64,000 nt of DNA. Origin: Rhynchopus euleeides. Lineage: Eukaryota; Euglenozoa; Diplonemea; Diplonemida; Diplonemidae. Shown here piece after piece: positions 1 to 11,085 of the stretch. The position numbers and the translations under genes are program-made. Numbering within the stretch: position 1 is the stretch's first letter; each line of letters begins with the position of its first letter. Location of the stretch: the NCBI GenBank assembly GCA_963210315.1, contig OY723246.1, positions 1,116,001-1,180,000 on the forward strand, in the 5' to 3' direction. The notes under the pieces are model-generated. The model worked only from the letters and a program-made list of their open reading frames with translations, was not told the DNA's origin and made no database searches.

Positions 1-2386
1 CCAGAGTTCTTCTCTCTTACTTTCAGGCCCTGAACCCCTACACCTCACCATATATTGCGGTGGTGTTGCCTTCGGCCACACACCCTTCCTTGTTGTACCA
101 TTCATGATTCTGTTCTATTGCAGGCGAATCCACTCCTCGTTTTATCGGAAGCCTGTCGGCATGGGTATTGCAGTGCTACCGTCTGATTTTTGCCCAAAAA
201 AACGTCCCCCCAGAAACAAACCTTCCGGAAAACTCCGGTATACCACCCGCACGACGCCGCGTAACACCACATAGCACAACCAAACTCCGCTAAACTGGAC
301 AAAATCAGGCGGTATCACCGCCATTCATGCCACCTTGAGCCGTTTTTCACAAGCATGCAAAGCAGTCCGGGCCCGTTTCTTTGCAGGATGCCACACAAGG
401 GCCGCCCACCCCATACCGCGGAATGGGCACAGCCTTTCCGGCAACACCCTTCCCATCTGCTGGCAACTCCTGGCAACGCGTCTCTTCCTCTCTTCCCCTC
501 CACCCCCCCCCCCCCCCTGCCCCCACACATCCTCCTAGAGCAACCCGACACGAGAGGGCACGCACGCTGTGTGTGCGCCGTGCCCTCACATTCATTCATG
601 GCCCTGCTTCCTCTCCTCTCCCAGGCAGTGGTTTGCCTGTGCAGAACCCACACCCCACAGCCCACATCCCCCCCTGTCCTCTGCATGCAGGCCTGGCCTT
701 TTCTGCAGAAGTGGGGGAGTTCAGGGTGCGTGCAGGACGCAAGTTGCTTGTGTGCCCTAGCTCAAAGACGCCAAAAAGCATGCCTCCCATGGCAGCCGCT
801 GGCCACGCACACGTTGCCGCTTCTTCATATCTGATATTGCGCCGCCGCCTCTAACTCCACACTCGTGACAGGATAGTCGATATGCTTCCCGCTCCACCCC
901 CTTCTCTCTCCCCCCCCAGGATTTGACTTTGCAATTTCCTCTTCCCAACCGCACCGCAGCTGATCCCAGGGGCGTATTGTCAAACCCGCCGATTGTGGCA
1001 ACCCCATCTCTGGTGAGGGCGTGGGCGTTGCCGTCTCTGCGAGGCTGTTGCCTTGTCTGGGAAAGGCAGGGCAGGGATGGTCGGTGTGAGGGTTCGATAA
1101 GCAGCAGCGCTGCCCTCCCTTTTCAATTGTGCGAAAATAACATAGAGAAAAAAAATGACGGCGTGAAAAGGCGAAAACAAACAAAAGAAACGTTGCGGGT
1201 GGTGGGCAGCTGCAGCAGCCGCACCACCACCACTACCACTCCGCAGGGTCGGCAGCGCAATTCCCGATTTGTGTGACGAAAGGGTTCTATTTTTCAATGC
1301 TGCCACTCCCCCGCCCCCTGCATCCCGCGGGATCCCGCTATATCTTTAACACCTGGCAGGTCCTCGTCTGTGTGGTAAAACATGTAACCATTTCCCTTCT
1401 CCTCCCCCATCCTCATACCCCCCAGGCCTAAACAAACGGTGGGCGCTCATAGCAGAGGCATTGCAGCCGCACTGCCTCCTGGGGGTTTTGTTTGCTTTGC
1501 ATTTGCTGCAAAACAAAGGCGCCATCCCGGGTTGTCTTGCCATGATCTGAAGACTGATCGGCAAAAAATACACCTCTCAGGCTGCCTTGTGCGCCAGGGG
1601 GCACCCGGGTTGGGGGGGTGGGGTGAAGAAAATATGAAAGAAACGAGCTTTGCATCACGTTGGCGTGTTGTGGGGGTGGCGCGCTTCAAAAAAATGGAAA
1701 ACATGGAATTGGCTCAAAAAGAAGAAGGAGGAGGAAAAAAAGAAATCGATGTGCGCGTCGGGAGTGGAGGTTTGCCTGGACCACCACCGGGCTGGCTGCG
1801 GGGGAGGCGTTTGTGTTTGTGCCTGAGAGGATGGAGAAAAAAGCCATCTGCAGTCCCTCACCAACCCCTCTGCCAAAGCCCCCCGCTCCGTTGTCGAAAT
1901 ATCGAAGCATAGACTTAAAGTGTTTTTTAAGAAAGGGATGCGTATGTATGTGTGTGTCTGTGCGAACCTACAGGACGCCCCGCACACGCAAGGAAGGTAT
2001 ACAATCCCCCCTCCCCTCATCCCCTGCAGGGATAACGATGCCATGACTGAGGGGGAGAGCAGGTTCACAGCCGCAGACCATCCCACCCCCGCACCCCACC
2101 CCCCTCTACCCCATACGGCCTGCAATCCTCCCCCCTCTCGCACAGCACTCTGCATGCATCAAACACAACACACACAGCACTTAGAGACCTCCTCGCGATC
2201 TGCCAAGGCCAAAGCCACGTTATTCCTTGCTCCTCCATCACCCCACCCTCTGCCAGGCCGGAGGCTCCGTGCCTCAGCCCCGGGGAGGCGGAGGGGGAGG
2301 GGGGGGGGGGGCATAGGGCGCGAGGCTGTCCTCCCCTTCTCCCCATTTGCACTTTGCAATCAGAACCTTCCCCTCCCCCCCTTCCG
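1..2386. other. Upstream region without a defensible gene
   Basis: The stretch before the glycosyltransferase-like gene is rich in pyrimidine tracts and C runs. Several tracts ending in CAG (near 121, 919 and 2029) resemble splice acceptors, so untranslated exons or introns of the downstream gene are possible. The open frames here are proline- and arginine-rich, overlap on both strands and show no domain. I do not call a gene. Confidence 0.4.
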
Positions 2387-4039
2387 ATGCCTGCCAACCA
2401 ATACTCCCTCGCCAGCCTGGTGCTGCTCGGCGTGTCCGCAAGCCTCTTCCACCAGGGGGGGTGGCCGCAGTCGCCACCACTCCCCCCGCCGCTGCCTCCG
2501 TGCGCCACGCCGCAACCGGTGCTGCAACCCGCTGGCGAGGTGCAGCAGCACCACCTCACCGCTAACTCGCCTCTGCCTCCACCCCACGTCGGGCTGGCCG
2601 CCAACGCCACCGGGGGGAATGCGACATGCTATGACTATGGCCGCATCACCCCTGCCGAGCAGCTCACGTCGTCATCCTTCTGCCAGGTGATGCTGGGCGA
2701 GGCAGGTGCCATCACCGGAGACACAGCCCCGGGGGCTGCCTTCGTGCCGCCCCCGCTTCTCCGCGATGGGGTGACGCTGATCGTCCCGACCTATAAGGGC
2801 TATGTGACGCTGAGCGCCACCATGCAGACGTGGAACAGCAGCGGGCTCCTCCACCACCCGCAGCTCACGGATGCCGTGGTGCATATCAACGCGTGTTCCT
2901 GCGAGAATAAGCAGCGCACGCTGGCCCTGTTTGGCTACCACGCGCCGCACCTCCGCACGCGGGTGCTCTGCTCGGAGAACAACGTCCTGCACCCCAGGGT
3001 GATGCTGCTGCTGGTGCTGGAGGTGCGCACCAAGCTGTTCCTCTATACGGAGAACGACCGCCCGACCCTCACGCGCACCGCGGAGATGCCTGCGGCATAC
3101 CGTGCGCGTGTTGCGACCGTGCTGAACCTGGCATTCCAGACAGCTGCAAACCCCGCGACCCCGTATGTCCACATCCACCGGATGGGGCTCTCGCAGGCAG
3201 ATGAGGAGGCCTATGTGGCGTGGAAGCGGCAGGGCGTTCGTGAGATGGCTGCCAGCAGCAGCAGCGGGGGGAGTGGCGGTGTGGCGCCCGCAGGGTCTGG
3301 GGGTGTGGCGAAGCTGGAGGCGGCGATAGTGTGGGGGAAGTCGCCGGGGGTGACGGTTCCGGCGTCGCATATGGCAGCCCTGCCTGTGGAGCTGACGCGG
3401 CCCCACCAGCAGCCCAACGACATCACGGGGTGTTGGACGTACTGCGTGGACATCGCGCAGGCGTGGAATGAGTCAGACGCCTACGAGCACCGCCTCAATG
3501 TGCTGTCCCAATGCCAGCATCTGCTTGACAGGTCGCCTCCCGACCAGGCCCCCGCGGACCGCGGGGAGCGGTGCAAGTGGTTTGCCTGCAAGGAGTTCCA
3601 GCAGTGGGCCAACGGGCCCCGCAGCAGCCCCGGAGGTGCTACCGACGATTCGTGGCGGAACCTGATGTGCTCACGCCCCTGGATGCGGGACCTGCAGACG
3701 CCAGGGTGGTGGTCTGCCCGGTACTCTGTGCATCAGGAGGCCCCCTTCCTGTCGTGCATGCGGAGCAACCACTTTGTCAACGCGCCTGCGGTCACAAATC
3801 GGAACTGGTATATCACGAAGGTGGTGCCCTTGATGTGTGGGTCGGACACCCTCCAGAAGAAGTCGGGCTTGAAGTTCAACAAGTGGAAGAAGCGTTTCAA
3901 GCACTACGGCAAGCGGATGGAGCTGTTCCTGATGGGCAAGCTGGCGGGAAACACCGTGTGCTACACAGACGGCATCACAGAGCACATCGAGACGGAGGAA
4001 TATGACTTGGACAGGGTGGCTAAAGACCCTGACATGTAG
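2387..4039 (+). CDS. Glycosyltransferase-like type II membrane protein
   Basis: An intronless 550-aa frame from the first ATG; the same frame opens 11 codons upstream at a TTG. Residues about 6-21 form one hydrophobic segment with no clear cleavage site, which suggests a signal anchor and a Golgi or ER lumenal catalytic part. A proline-rich stem follows. Near residue 128 the motif VTLIVPTYKG is the usual first beta-strand of GT-A (family-2-like) glycosyltransferases, and near 218 LFLYTENDRP sits where such enzymes carry an acidic sugar-nucleotide and metal motif. Several N-glycosylation sequons (NAT, NSS, NES) and many cysteines fit a secretory-pathway protein. A Gly/Ser loop lies near residues 290-310 and the C-terminal part is basic. 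The acceptor, sugar and exact family cannot be told from sequence. The frame is intact, GC3-rich and host-like. Confidence 0.65.
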   Translation: MPANQYSLASLVLLGVSASLFHQGGWPQSPPLPPPLPPCATPQPVLQPAGEVQQHHLTANSPLPPPHVGLAANATGGNATCYDYGRITPAEQLTSSSFCQVMLGEAGAITGDTAPGAAFVPPPLLRDGVTLIVPTYKGYVTLSATMQTWNSSGLLHHPQLTDAVVHINACSCENKQRTLALFGYHAPHLRTRVLCSENNVLHPRVMLLLVLEVRTKLFLYTENDRPTLTRTAEMPAAYRARVATVLNLAFQTAANPATPYVHIHRMGLSQADEEAYVAWKRQGVREMAASSSSGGSGGVAPAGSGGVAKLEAAIVWGKSPGVTVPASHMAALPVELTRPHQQPNDITGCWTYCVDIAQAWNESDAYEHRLNVLSQCQHLLDRSPPDQAPADRGERCKWFACKEFQQWANGPRSSPGGATDDSWRNLMCSRPWMRDLQTPGWWSARYSVHQEAPFLSCMRSNHFVNAPAVTNRNWYITKVVPLMCGSDTLQKKSGLKFNKWKKRFKHYGKRMELFLMGKLAGNTVCYTDGITEHIETEEYDLDRVAKDPDM

Positions 4040-4566
4040 AGCCTCAATTGGTGCGAATCCCCGCGGATGCGAGTGGGGAGGTGCTCCTCATTTACACAGG
4101 CACGCAGAGGCACGACTGGTCAGGACTCCCTCAGGCCCCGTGGAGGTGATGTGCATGTCACCGCCACCTACTGAACAAATGTGGGTTCGGCACATATGCT
4201 GCAAGTCACGTCTGGTGCTTTATCCCCCACACACCCTAAGTCGATCCTGCTGCGCTAGCCCCCTCAAAGGAGCTCCAGACAGGACGCACGCAGGCACCCC
4301 AGACTCCCCCCCCCCCCCCCCTCCTCTCAAGAAGCGATTCAATTTTTTTTGCCGTGACCTGTCCCAGATCACGGTAAAAAAATACCATCGGCAGCGTAAG
4401 TCCTTAAGATTGACTTTTTGTATCCATCACCTTAAGATCCACTCGGTTGCATTCGTTTATTATATTTGCCTTTGGGTGGGGAGGGGGGCTGGCCTTCGCC
4501 GTGCAGGAACGTGCGGTTTTTTCCCCGGATGCCCCTCCACCCCTCCCCCCCTCCCCCCCCCCCCCC
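4040..4566. other. Gene-free spacer ending in a C run
   Basis: No gene is visible after the glycosyltransferase-like stop. The stretch holds two long C runs (near 4306-4321 and 4543-4566). The second one contains the TA into which element A1 inserted. Confidence 0.5.
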
Positions 4567-4568
4567 TA

Positions 4569-5716
4569 GGGGGGGTCAAATGGGGGTGACAAACACGATT
4601 TTTCAAAAAACCGGCGCAGAGGCCCCAAAGCCCCCGTAAACCCTCCAAACCCCCCCAGATCGGTCCGGAAACCCATCGAACCCCACTTTTCCACCATTCC
4701 GGGCACCTCAGGTGCCCGAATTGGGGTACCTAAATTTTGTGCCACCGTTTGGTACCGGACAGTGCCACTGTGTGGGAGGTTGGAAAAGAAAATGCCCCAA
4801 CACACCACATCTGAGGGTTGCAATGCATGTTGCTTGCCAACCACGTCATCCGGTGGGTGTCAGGCGCTATGTAGGTGGCATGAGCCAGGTCTTCGATGTG
4901 TTCTGGCTTGTATATGTACCTCCCTGCCTGCGGCACAGGCACTGCCTTTGTCCCCCACACCAGCCACAGAGAGCGTATTGTACTCGGTCCACGGTTGCTG
5001 ATTCATTGTGATGCGTTGTATCCTCGAGTGAACGTCACACACTAGTGGCACCACCACCCGCCATCCGAGAGCTGTATTGACTTTGCGCGCTTCCGTTGCA
5101 TTCACCTCGCCACGCATATTGCACCGTTCAGTACCAGTGCTCTTGGGCCAGGCAAAGTAGACCGCAGCAACTACCAATTCTGGCACAATGGGTACCACGA
5201 CAGCGCACTTCGTGTGTTCCCGGAATGTACAGCTCGTGTTGCAACAGTCGTTGTCAACACATCCCGGTTGTGGAGCACTGCTGCACAGGAATCACACGAC
5301 CATCTGGACTTGTTCCGTACCTACAGGCAGCCTCCCGGTGCATGGTGACAGGGAGGTACATATACAAGCCAGAACACATCGAAGACCTGGCTGATGCCAC
5401 CTACATAGCGCATGACACCCACCGGATGACGTGGTTGGCAAGCAACATGCATTGCAACCCTCAGATGTGGTGTGTTGGGGCATTTTCTTTTCCAACCTCC
5501 CACACAGTGGCACTGTACGGTACCAAACGGTGGCACAAAATTTAGGTACCCCAATTCGGGCACCTGAGGTGCCCGGAATGGTGGAAAAGTGGGGTTCGAT
5601 GGGTTTCCGGACCGATCTGGGGGGGTTTGGAGGGTTTACGGGGGCTTTGGGGCCTCTGCGCCGGTTTTTTGAAAAATCGTGTTTGTCCACGTAAAAGGGT
5701 GGCATTTGACCCCCCC
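4569..5716 (+). mobile_element. Long-inverted-repeat DNA transposon A, copy 1 (non-autonomous)
   Basis: The ends read GGGGGGGTCAAATG and CATTTGACCCCCC, flanked on both sides by TA (4567-4568 and 5717-5718), which is the Tc1/mariner/pogo-type duplication. Behind the ends, arms of about 340 bp (4589-4926 and 5352-5689) are near-perfect reverse complements, enclosing a unique core of about 425 bp. No transposase is present. Short frames read through the arms on both strands are by-products of the palindrome. Copy 2 at 45539-46686 has exactly the same length, 1148 bp, and is the reverse complement with few differences, so both copies are young. Confidence 0.85.
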
Positions 5717-6021
5717 TACCCCCCCCCCCCCCCTCTCCCTCTCCCTCATCATCGCCACCCCTCCTGCGGGAGGGGGTGACCGGTGTTCTCCCCTCCCCTC
5801 CCCTCCCCACCCCACCCTGTCGCCGTTATGATTTTGCCCTGCTCTTTGCGCGACCCATCGATCCTGAGGTGCGGTTCGCAACACGGCGCTGCGACACCCT
5901 CCTCTTCGTCTGAAAGGCCTTCAACCGGAGGGCCACCTCGCTGACCTCTGGTGCCCCTTCCCCTCAGGCTAAAGGTGGGTGGGGTCCCTGCCCCTCTGGG
6001 GATACCTCTTTCGCTCTCAGA

Positions 6022-6142
6022 GGGGGTCTTCGCTGGTCTGTTATTCTTCCGCCAATCTTCGTCAGTTTTCAGCTAGTTTTGAACTTTTCAACAGGAAATG
6101 CACCAAAAATGCACGGACGATCACCCCATAGCGAAGACCCCC
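6022..6142. mobile_element. Short MITE, GGGGGTCTTCGCT family, copy 1
   Basis: The terminal inverted repeats are GGGGGTCTTCGCT and AGCGAAGACCCCC around about 95 bp, with an internal AGTTTTCAGCT-type segment. A second copy starts 30 bp downstream. The element has no coding capacity. Confidence 0.7.
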
Positions 6143-6171
6143 AGTGTTGGGTGGCACAAATATGTGCCCAA

Positions 6172-6280
6172 GGGGGTCTTCGCTGGTCGTTATCCTTCGT
6201 CAATCTTCGTCAGTTTTCAGCTGATTCAACAGGAAATGCACAAAAAATGCACTGACGACCATCCCATAGCGAAGACCCCC
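6172..6280. mobile_element. Short MITE, GGGGGTCTTCGCT family, copy 2
   Basis: Same termini and interior as the copy at 6022-6142 (shared TTCGTCAGTTTTCAGCT and CAGGAAATGCAC), slightly shorter. The pair may be a tandem insertion or a local duplication. The target duplication is unclear because of the C/G runs. Confidence 0.7.
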
Positions 6281-6281
6281 C

Positions 6282-8384
6282 AGAGAGAGGGTTGGATCCT
6301 CTGGTCGGTCTGCAGCTTCTGCCCTTGGAAAAGAGGTGGCAGTGCCCAATCACCTTATACATAGGCGAAAGGCGTGCCAGAGAAGGGGTAATGGGTGGTG
6401 GGGGGGGGGGTGGGATGAGGGGACTGTTGGTTATATGATTGACGGAATCAATTATACAGGAGGAGGTGGGGGGGGGGGGTGGGGGGGGAGGGGGGGGGGG
6501 GTGTGTGCGAGATGGGAAAGCCTTCAAAGCACCCCGCCAGGGGGGGAGAGAGGGAGAGCGGCGCAAACGGCAAGCTGAGGAAAGGGCAGGGAGAGTGAGA
6601 GAGAGATATACATCCGCAGCTCCGTGTCAAAATCTATGCGACAACCTGCGTGGCAGTCAGCGTCCCCCCGTCTCCCCACCCTACCCACCACCACCACCTC
6701 CTCCCTCCCGTTTGCCTCACCCACACCCACAGCGTCATCTTATGCCATAAGGCATTGTTAAATCTCGAGGGTGTTGATTCCCCCCTCCCCCAGACGAGAT
6801 AATCTCTCAAACCAAACCACCCAACCACTAATATTTCGATTATGCACTCCAATTGATATCATCTGCCTCCCTCGACCCATCCACTCCCCCCCCCCCCCCC
6901 CAGGGACCACCTGCCCATCCGGCGTTGTGCACGGCATCTGTGTGTGTTCAAGGCCCCAAAGGTGGCCAGGCCCAGGTACGGGAAGGTGGCCACCTTTTCA
7001 CCTTTTGGTATAGTGCCAAAAAATCAAGCCCAACACATGCGAAACACCCCAAAAACACGTTTCCGGAGGGTTTTGGGTCGGTTTGTGGGGTTTTTATGCA
7101 CTTTTGGGGTATTCTGGGGGTACCTCAAAAAAACGTTTTTGGAGGATGTATAACGAACTGTAAATTCTGTAAAATTTTGTAAAAAATGGGGGGATTTTTT
7201 GGAAAAATGGCCAAAAAAAGAGTGTGGGGAGTTGGGTCCAGTTTAGCAAAGTCCGTGTATTTGGACGCGGCCCCTCAGATAAGGAAGCCGCGTCTCAGGT
7301 GCGATATGGGGTGTTGGAGAATTTCAGGGTTCGGCCCGAAATTCCCGTTCGAACCGCTATCCCAGGTCCGACTCAAAACTGTGCTGGGCTCTCGGAGACG
7401 GGAGCCCGAAAGCGGGAAGACCAAGCCAATTGTTTTTCCGTGCGAGGATCACTCCTCGACACTGTGTGGAAGCCCTGCAGAGCACATCCATGAGACGCAT
7501 CACAACAGAAGGGACAGAAGAACATGAGGCCACGAGGAAGCTGGCCGTGTATCGCAAAGTTTTCGACAACGTAGCATGCCCGAGAGGAACGTTCTTCCCG
7601 TTCCCATTCAGGGTACGGTACACCTGAGGACAGCAAAAGACGGTGACCTTGCAGGCGGGGCAACGCCTGCATGAACGCAGATAAAATTGCAGCATACGTT
7701 CCCTGCATCAGGAGCCGGTTGTCAAGCCTCCCGTGTTGCAGTTGTAGGGCTCCGAATAACACCCAGTTTCATCGGACCGTAACGAGGATCTTGGCATCGA
7801 CGAGCCACAGACTGTGACACTTTACAGTCGGAATCGCGTCCGACACCTGGTAGGCATTGCCATGCCGATGGAAGGCCCCCCCAGCCCATGGGGGGCCCGG
7901 GGTCTCAGACGGTGGGAGGCACTCCAGAGTGGCGTGTGGCCTCCGACCGGCGCGGACTGCGCTACAACACCGCAACCGAGGGCACCTGCAACTACATTTG
8001 GATGCGGGACACGGCATCTTCTGAGATGCTCGGCGGGGAGAGGGGGTCTCTCTGTACCTCCTAGGGAAAGCGGACAGAACGAGGTAGGCACTCGGAGATG
8101 GAGCCGAGAGGGGCGGACGGGGGTTCTTTCAGGCAGCGCCGCAACAGCGAGAAGAACACGTGCAACCCCAGAACATGAGGCGCCGTGACGGAGCAACAGG
8201 AGAAAACCATAAAAACAGGGCGTCCGGACGACAGACAGGCACGGGACTGGAAACGCAAACAAACAGACAGCCGAAAAGAAGTCGAAGTGAAACGGTTGTA
8301 CAAAGGGCTCGGCTTTACCGACGTCCTTCGTACAGAGTGGAACGACGACGCCGCCGAAGGCGGCCAATCCGCCGCCCGAAGGGC
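6282..8384. other. Low-complexity and decayed DNA, no gene
   Basis: The region includes G-rich tracts at 6395-6510, C runs near 6780 and 6890, and a stretch at 6950-7200 rich in A/T and G homopolymers. Positions 7204-7254 match 62810-62859 (shared motif GAGTGTGGGGAGTTGGG), marking a dispersed repeat. The open frames between 7340 and 8340 overlap on both strands and show no domain. Confidence 0.45.
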
Positions 8385-8852
8385 GGCGGAAAATTTTTTG
8401 GGGTGTTTTTGGGTGAAAATCCGGGCAACCCGGGCCCTTTGGGACCACATAGGCCAGGAAAGGCCAAAATTTTCGACTTTTTTCGGAAATTTTCCGATTT
8501 TTCACAGTGTGGCAGTCCGCAGACACAGATTTTCGGGTCAGAAAAAAAAATTTTTTTTCGACCCAAAGGGGGCCCTCGCTACCAGTCACTACTCGTCACT
8601 GCTCGTCAGCCAGTGAGGGGAAGTGCGCCGTGGCTCACTTTTTCTCACTCAGTCACACTTGGTAGCGAAGGCCCCCAAAAATTTCGGATTTTTTTCCGGA
8701 GGGTGTATGGTGACCATCCCGGAAATCCGAAAAAAACCTGATTTTTCCTGATTTTCGGATTTTTCTCGAAATTCGCCCTTGTGTCAACCAGTGGCAAATT
8801 TTTCGGAAAATCGGGAAAAAACAGGAAAATCCGGAAAATCATACACCCTCCT
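8385..8852 (+). repeat. Tandem repeat unit L, copy 1, interrupted by a MITE
   Basis: The unit begins GGCGGAAAATTTTTTGGGG and ends CATACACCCTCCT. Its second half (8698-8852) is a foldback with ends GGAGGGTGTATG and CATACACCCTCC. Without the 109-bp MITE at 8568-8676 and its 3-bp duplication, the unit is 356 bp, the same length as copy 2 at 8872-9227 and nearly identical to it. Confidence 0.8.
8568..8676. mobile_element. 109-bp MITE inserted in repeat L copy 1
   Basis: The ends are GGGGGCCCTCGCTACCA and TGGTAGCGAAGGCCCCC. The uninterrupted sister repeat 490 bp downstream shows the empty site, which fixes the borders and gives an AAA (3-bp) duplication. The terminus is related to the GGGGGTCTTCGCT elements at 6022 and 6172 and to the fragment at 62753. 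Confidence 0.8.
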
Positions 8853-8871
8853 AGTGTCTGGGGGGTGATAT

Positions 8872-9227
8872 GGCGGAAAATTTTTTGGGGTGTTTTTGGG
8901 TGAAAATCCGGGCAACCCGGGCCCTTTGGGACCACATAGGCCAGGAAAGGCCAAAATTTTCGACTTTTTTCGGAAATTTTCCGATTTTTCACAGTGTGGC
9001 AGTCCGCAGACACAGATTTTCGGGTCAGAAAAAAAAATTTTTTTTCGACCCAAAAATTTCGGATTTTTTTCCGGAGGGTGTATGGTGACCATCCCGGAAA
9101 TCCGAAAAAAACCTGATTTTTCCTGATTTTCGGATTTTTCTCGAAATTCGCCCTTGTGTCAACCAGTGGCAAATTTTTCGGAAAATCGGGAAAAAACAGG
9201 AAAATCCGGAAAATCATACACCCTCCT
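8872..9227 (+). repeat. Tandem repeat unit L, copy 2 (uninterrupted)
   Basis: A 356-bp unit matching 8385-8852 apart from the MITE insertion. Its second half (9073-9227) is the foldback GGAGGGTGTATG...CATACACCCTCC. The two units are about 20 bp apart. Confidence 0.8.
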
Positions 9228-9241
9228 TTAAACAGCTTTAG

Positions 9242-9901
9242 CACGGTGGGATCTTGTAAATTTTACATGTATAACTACAAGTATATACATGTATTATACA
9301 TGTATAATACTTGCATGTCAACTATTATACATGTATAATACATGTATATGCCTGAAATATACATGTAAAATACATGTATATCAAGTAAAAATACAAGTAT
9401 AATACTTGCATGTCAACTATTATACATGTATTTTTACTTGATATACATGTATTTTACATGTATATTTCAGGCATATACATGTATTTTACATGTATAATAC
9501 TTGTCATGCAAGTATTATACATGTAAAATACTTGCATGACAAGTAAAATACTTGCATGCAAGTAAAATACATGTATTTTACTTGCATGCAAGTATTTTAC
9601 TTGTCATGCAAGTATTTTACATGTATAATACTTGCATGACAAGTATTATACATGTAAAATACATGTATATGCCTGAAATATACATGTAAAATACATGTAT
9701 ATCAAGTAAAAATACATGTATAATAGTTGACATGCAAGTATTATACTTGTATTTTTACTTGATATACATGTATTTTACATGTATATTTCAGGCATATACA
9801 TGTATTATACATGTATAATAGTTGACATGCAAGTATTATACATGTATAATACATGTATATACTTGTAGTTATACATGTAAAATTTACAAGATTCCACCGT
9901 G
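9242..9901. mobile_element. ATACATGTA-type giant palindrome F, copy 1
   Basis: The element starts CACGGTGGGATCTTGTAAA and ends with its near-complement, TTTACAAGATTCCACCGTG. The whole 660 bp is an almost continuous palindrome built from a few words: TACATGTA, CTTGCATG, ATACTTG, TATTTCAGGC and CAAGTAAAA. The centre is near 9570. A 2-bp AG flanks both ends. The AT-rich composition contrasts with the GC-rich surroundings. Copies F2 (47012) and F3 (62554) share the same termini. It is non-coding; the open frames are only Tyr/Met/Ile/His translations of the palindrome. Confidence 0.8.
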
Positions 9902-11085
9902 AGACCACCCCTACCCCCCCCCCTCCCACACCCATCACTCTCGAAACACAACCTTCCGCTGCGCTGGGGGGTGGTCCTTGCGATCACGCCACTCTTCTGT
10001 GGGCGATGCTGCTGCTCACAGCCCACTCTGGAATGGAGGGGTGCGTCAGCACGGGAAAAGGGGGTGGGTGCAACAAGGGGAAAATGGGGTCGTTCCTCCG
10101 GGGACAACGCCAGACCAGCAGGGGCAGTGCGGGGGGGAAGGAGGGAGGAGAGCAGGACCTGGGGAATGGGAATGGGGGTGATGGCGGCGGTGGTGGCGGT
10201 GCAGGCCACCACAGCCTCTCCACCCTAACGGAGTGCCCTCAGGGGAGAGGGGGGGGCAGGGCAGGGCAGGGGAGGGGGGGGGGGAAGAGGGAAGGCCGAG
10301 CAGTTGGCGCTGGTTCTCCGCCGTGAAGGGGTCTCTTCTTTGCTGGAGGATATGAATGGGGTCGTTACCTCCGGGAACAACGCCAGAAACATATCATGAT
10401 ATTGCCCAGCAAGAGAAGAGGGTGTGAGGGGGGGGGGGGGGGACGATGATGCAAACACCAGGGTCATCATGTCACATCATGACGCTGCGCTGTTTTGTTT
10501 TTTTTTCATTTTGGGGTTTTCGGGTCGGCTTGTCCGACGCGCTAAACACCCTCGCTGCCCGCTGCCGCTGCCGGGGTTGGGGAGGTTACGGAGGGAGATT
10601 CCGCGGGGGCGGTGGGGCAGGGGGTGGGGTTGGAGCCGCGACGCAGAGAAATCCTGTCAGAAGAAACGCTGTCTGCCACCACACCCTGACGAGACGCACA
10701 ACCTCCCCCGCCCAGACACCACTCGATTGCCGAGGGGAAGCTCTGAGGAAAGAGGGTTTGGTTGGAAAGGGGGGGGGGGAGGGAGCCGGGGCAAACCGCT
10801 GGCCCACCAGACCAGAGGGGAAGCAGTGGGGACCGCCGATTCCACCCCAGCACACCACTCGATTGCCGAGGGGTGCTGCTCGGGTGAGGAGGGTTTGGGG
10901 AGATGGGGGAGGGGGGATCCGGAGAACCAACAGCAGCTCTGCTGTGGGGGGAGGGGGGGATGCACGGGAAAACCAGACACCACTCGATTGCCGAGGGGTG
11001 TGCTGAGAGGGGGTGCTGGGTGAGTCGATTCTGTAGGGGGGGTGGGGTACTGTCATTGTGTTATGCGTACTTCTGGAGTGGAGTT
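9902..11085. other. G-rich decayed region with short repeats
   Basis: No gene. CACCACTCGATTGCCGAGGGG-type motifs recur at about 10714, 10854 and 10979, indicating a degenerate tandem unit of 125-140 bp. TCGTTCCTCCGGGGACAACG (10092) recurs in altered form near 10360. Confidence 0.5.

Noticed and set aside
4590-5690. Open frames across element A (both copies)
   Set aside because: The arms are inverted repeats, so the same frame appears on both strands; no domain was recognised and the core frames lack support.
9242-9901. Tyr/Met/Ile/His-rich peptides in the F palindromes
   Set aside because: They are translations of TACATGTA words on both strands with no codon bias.
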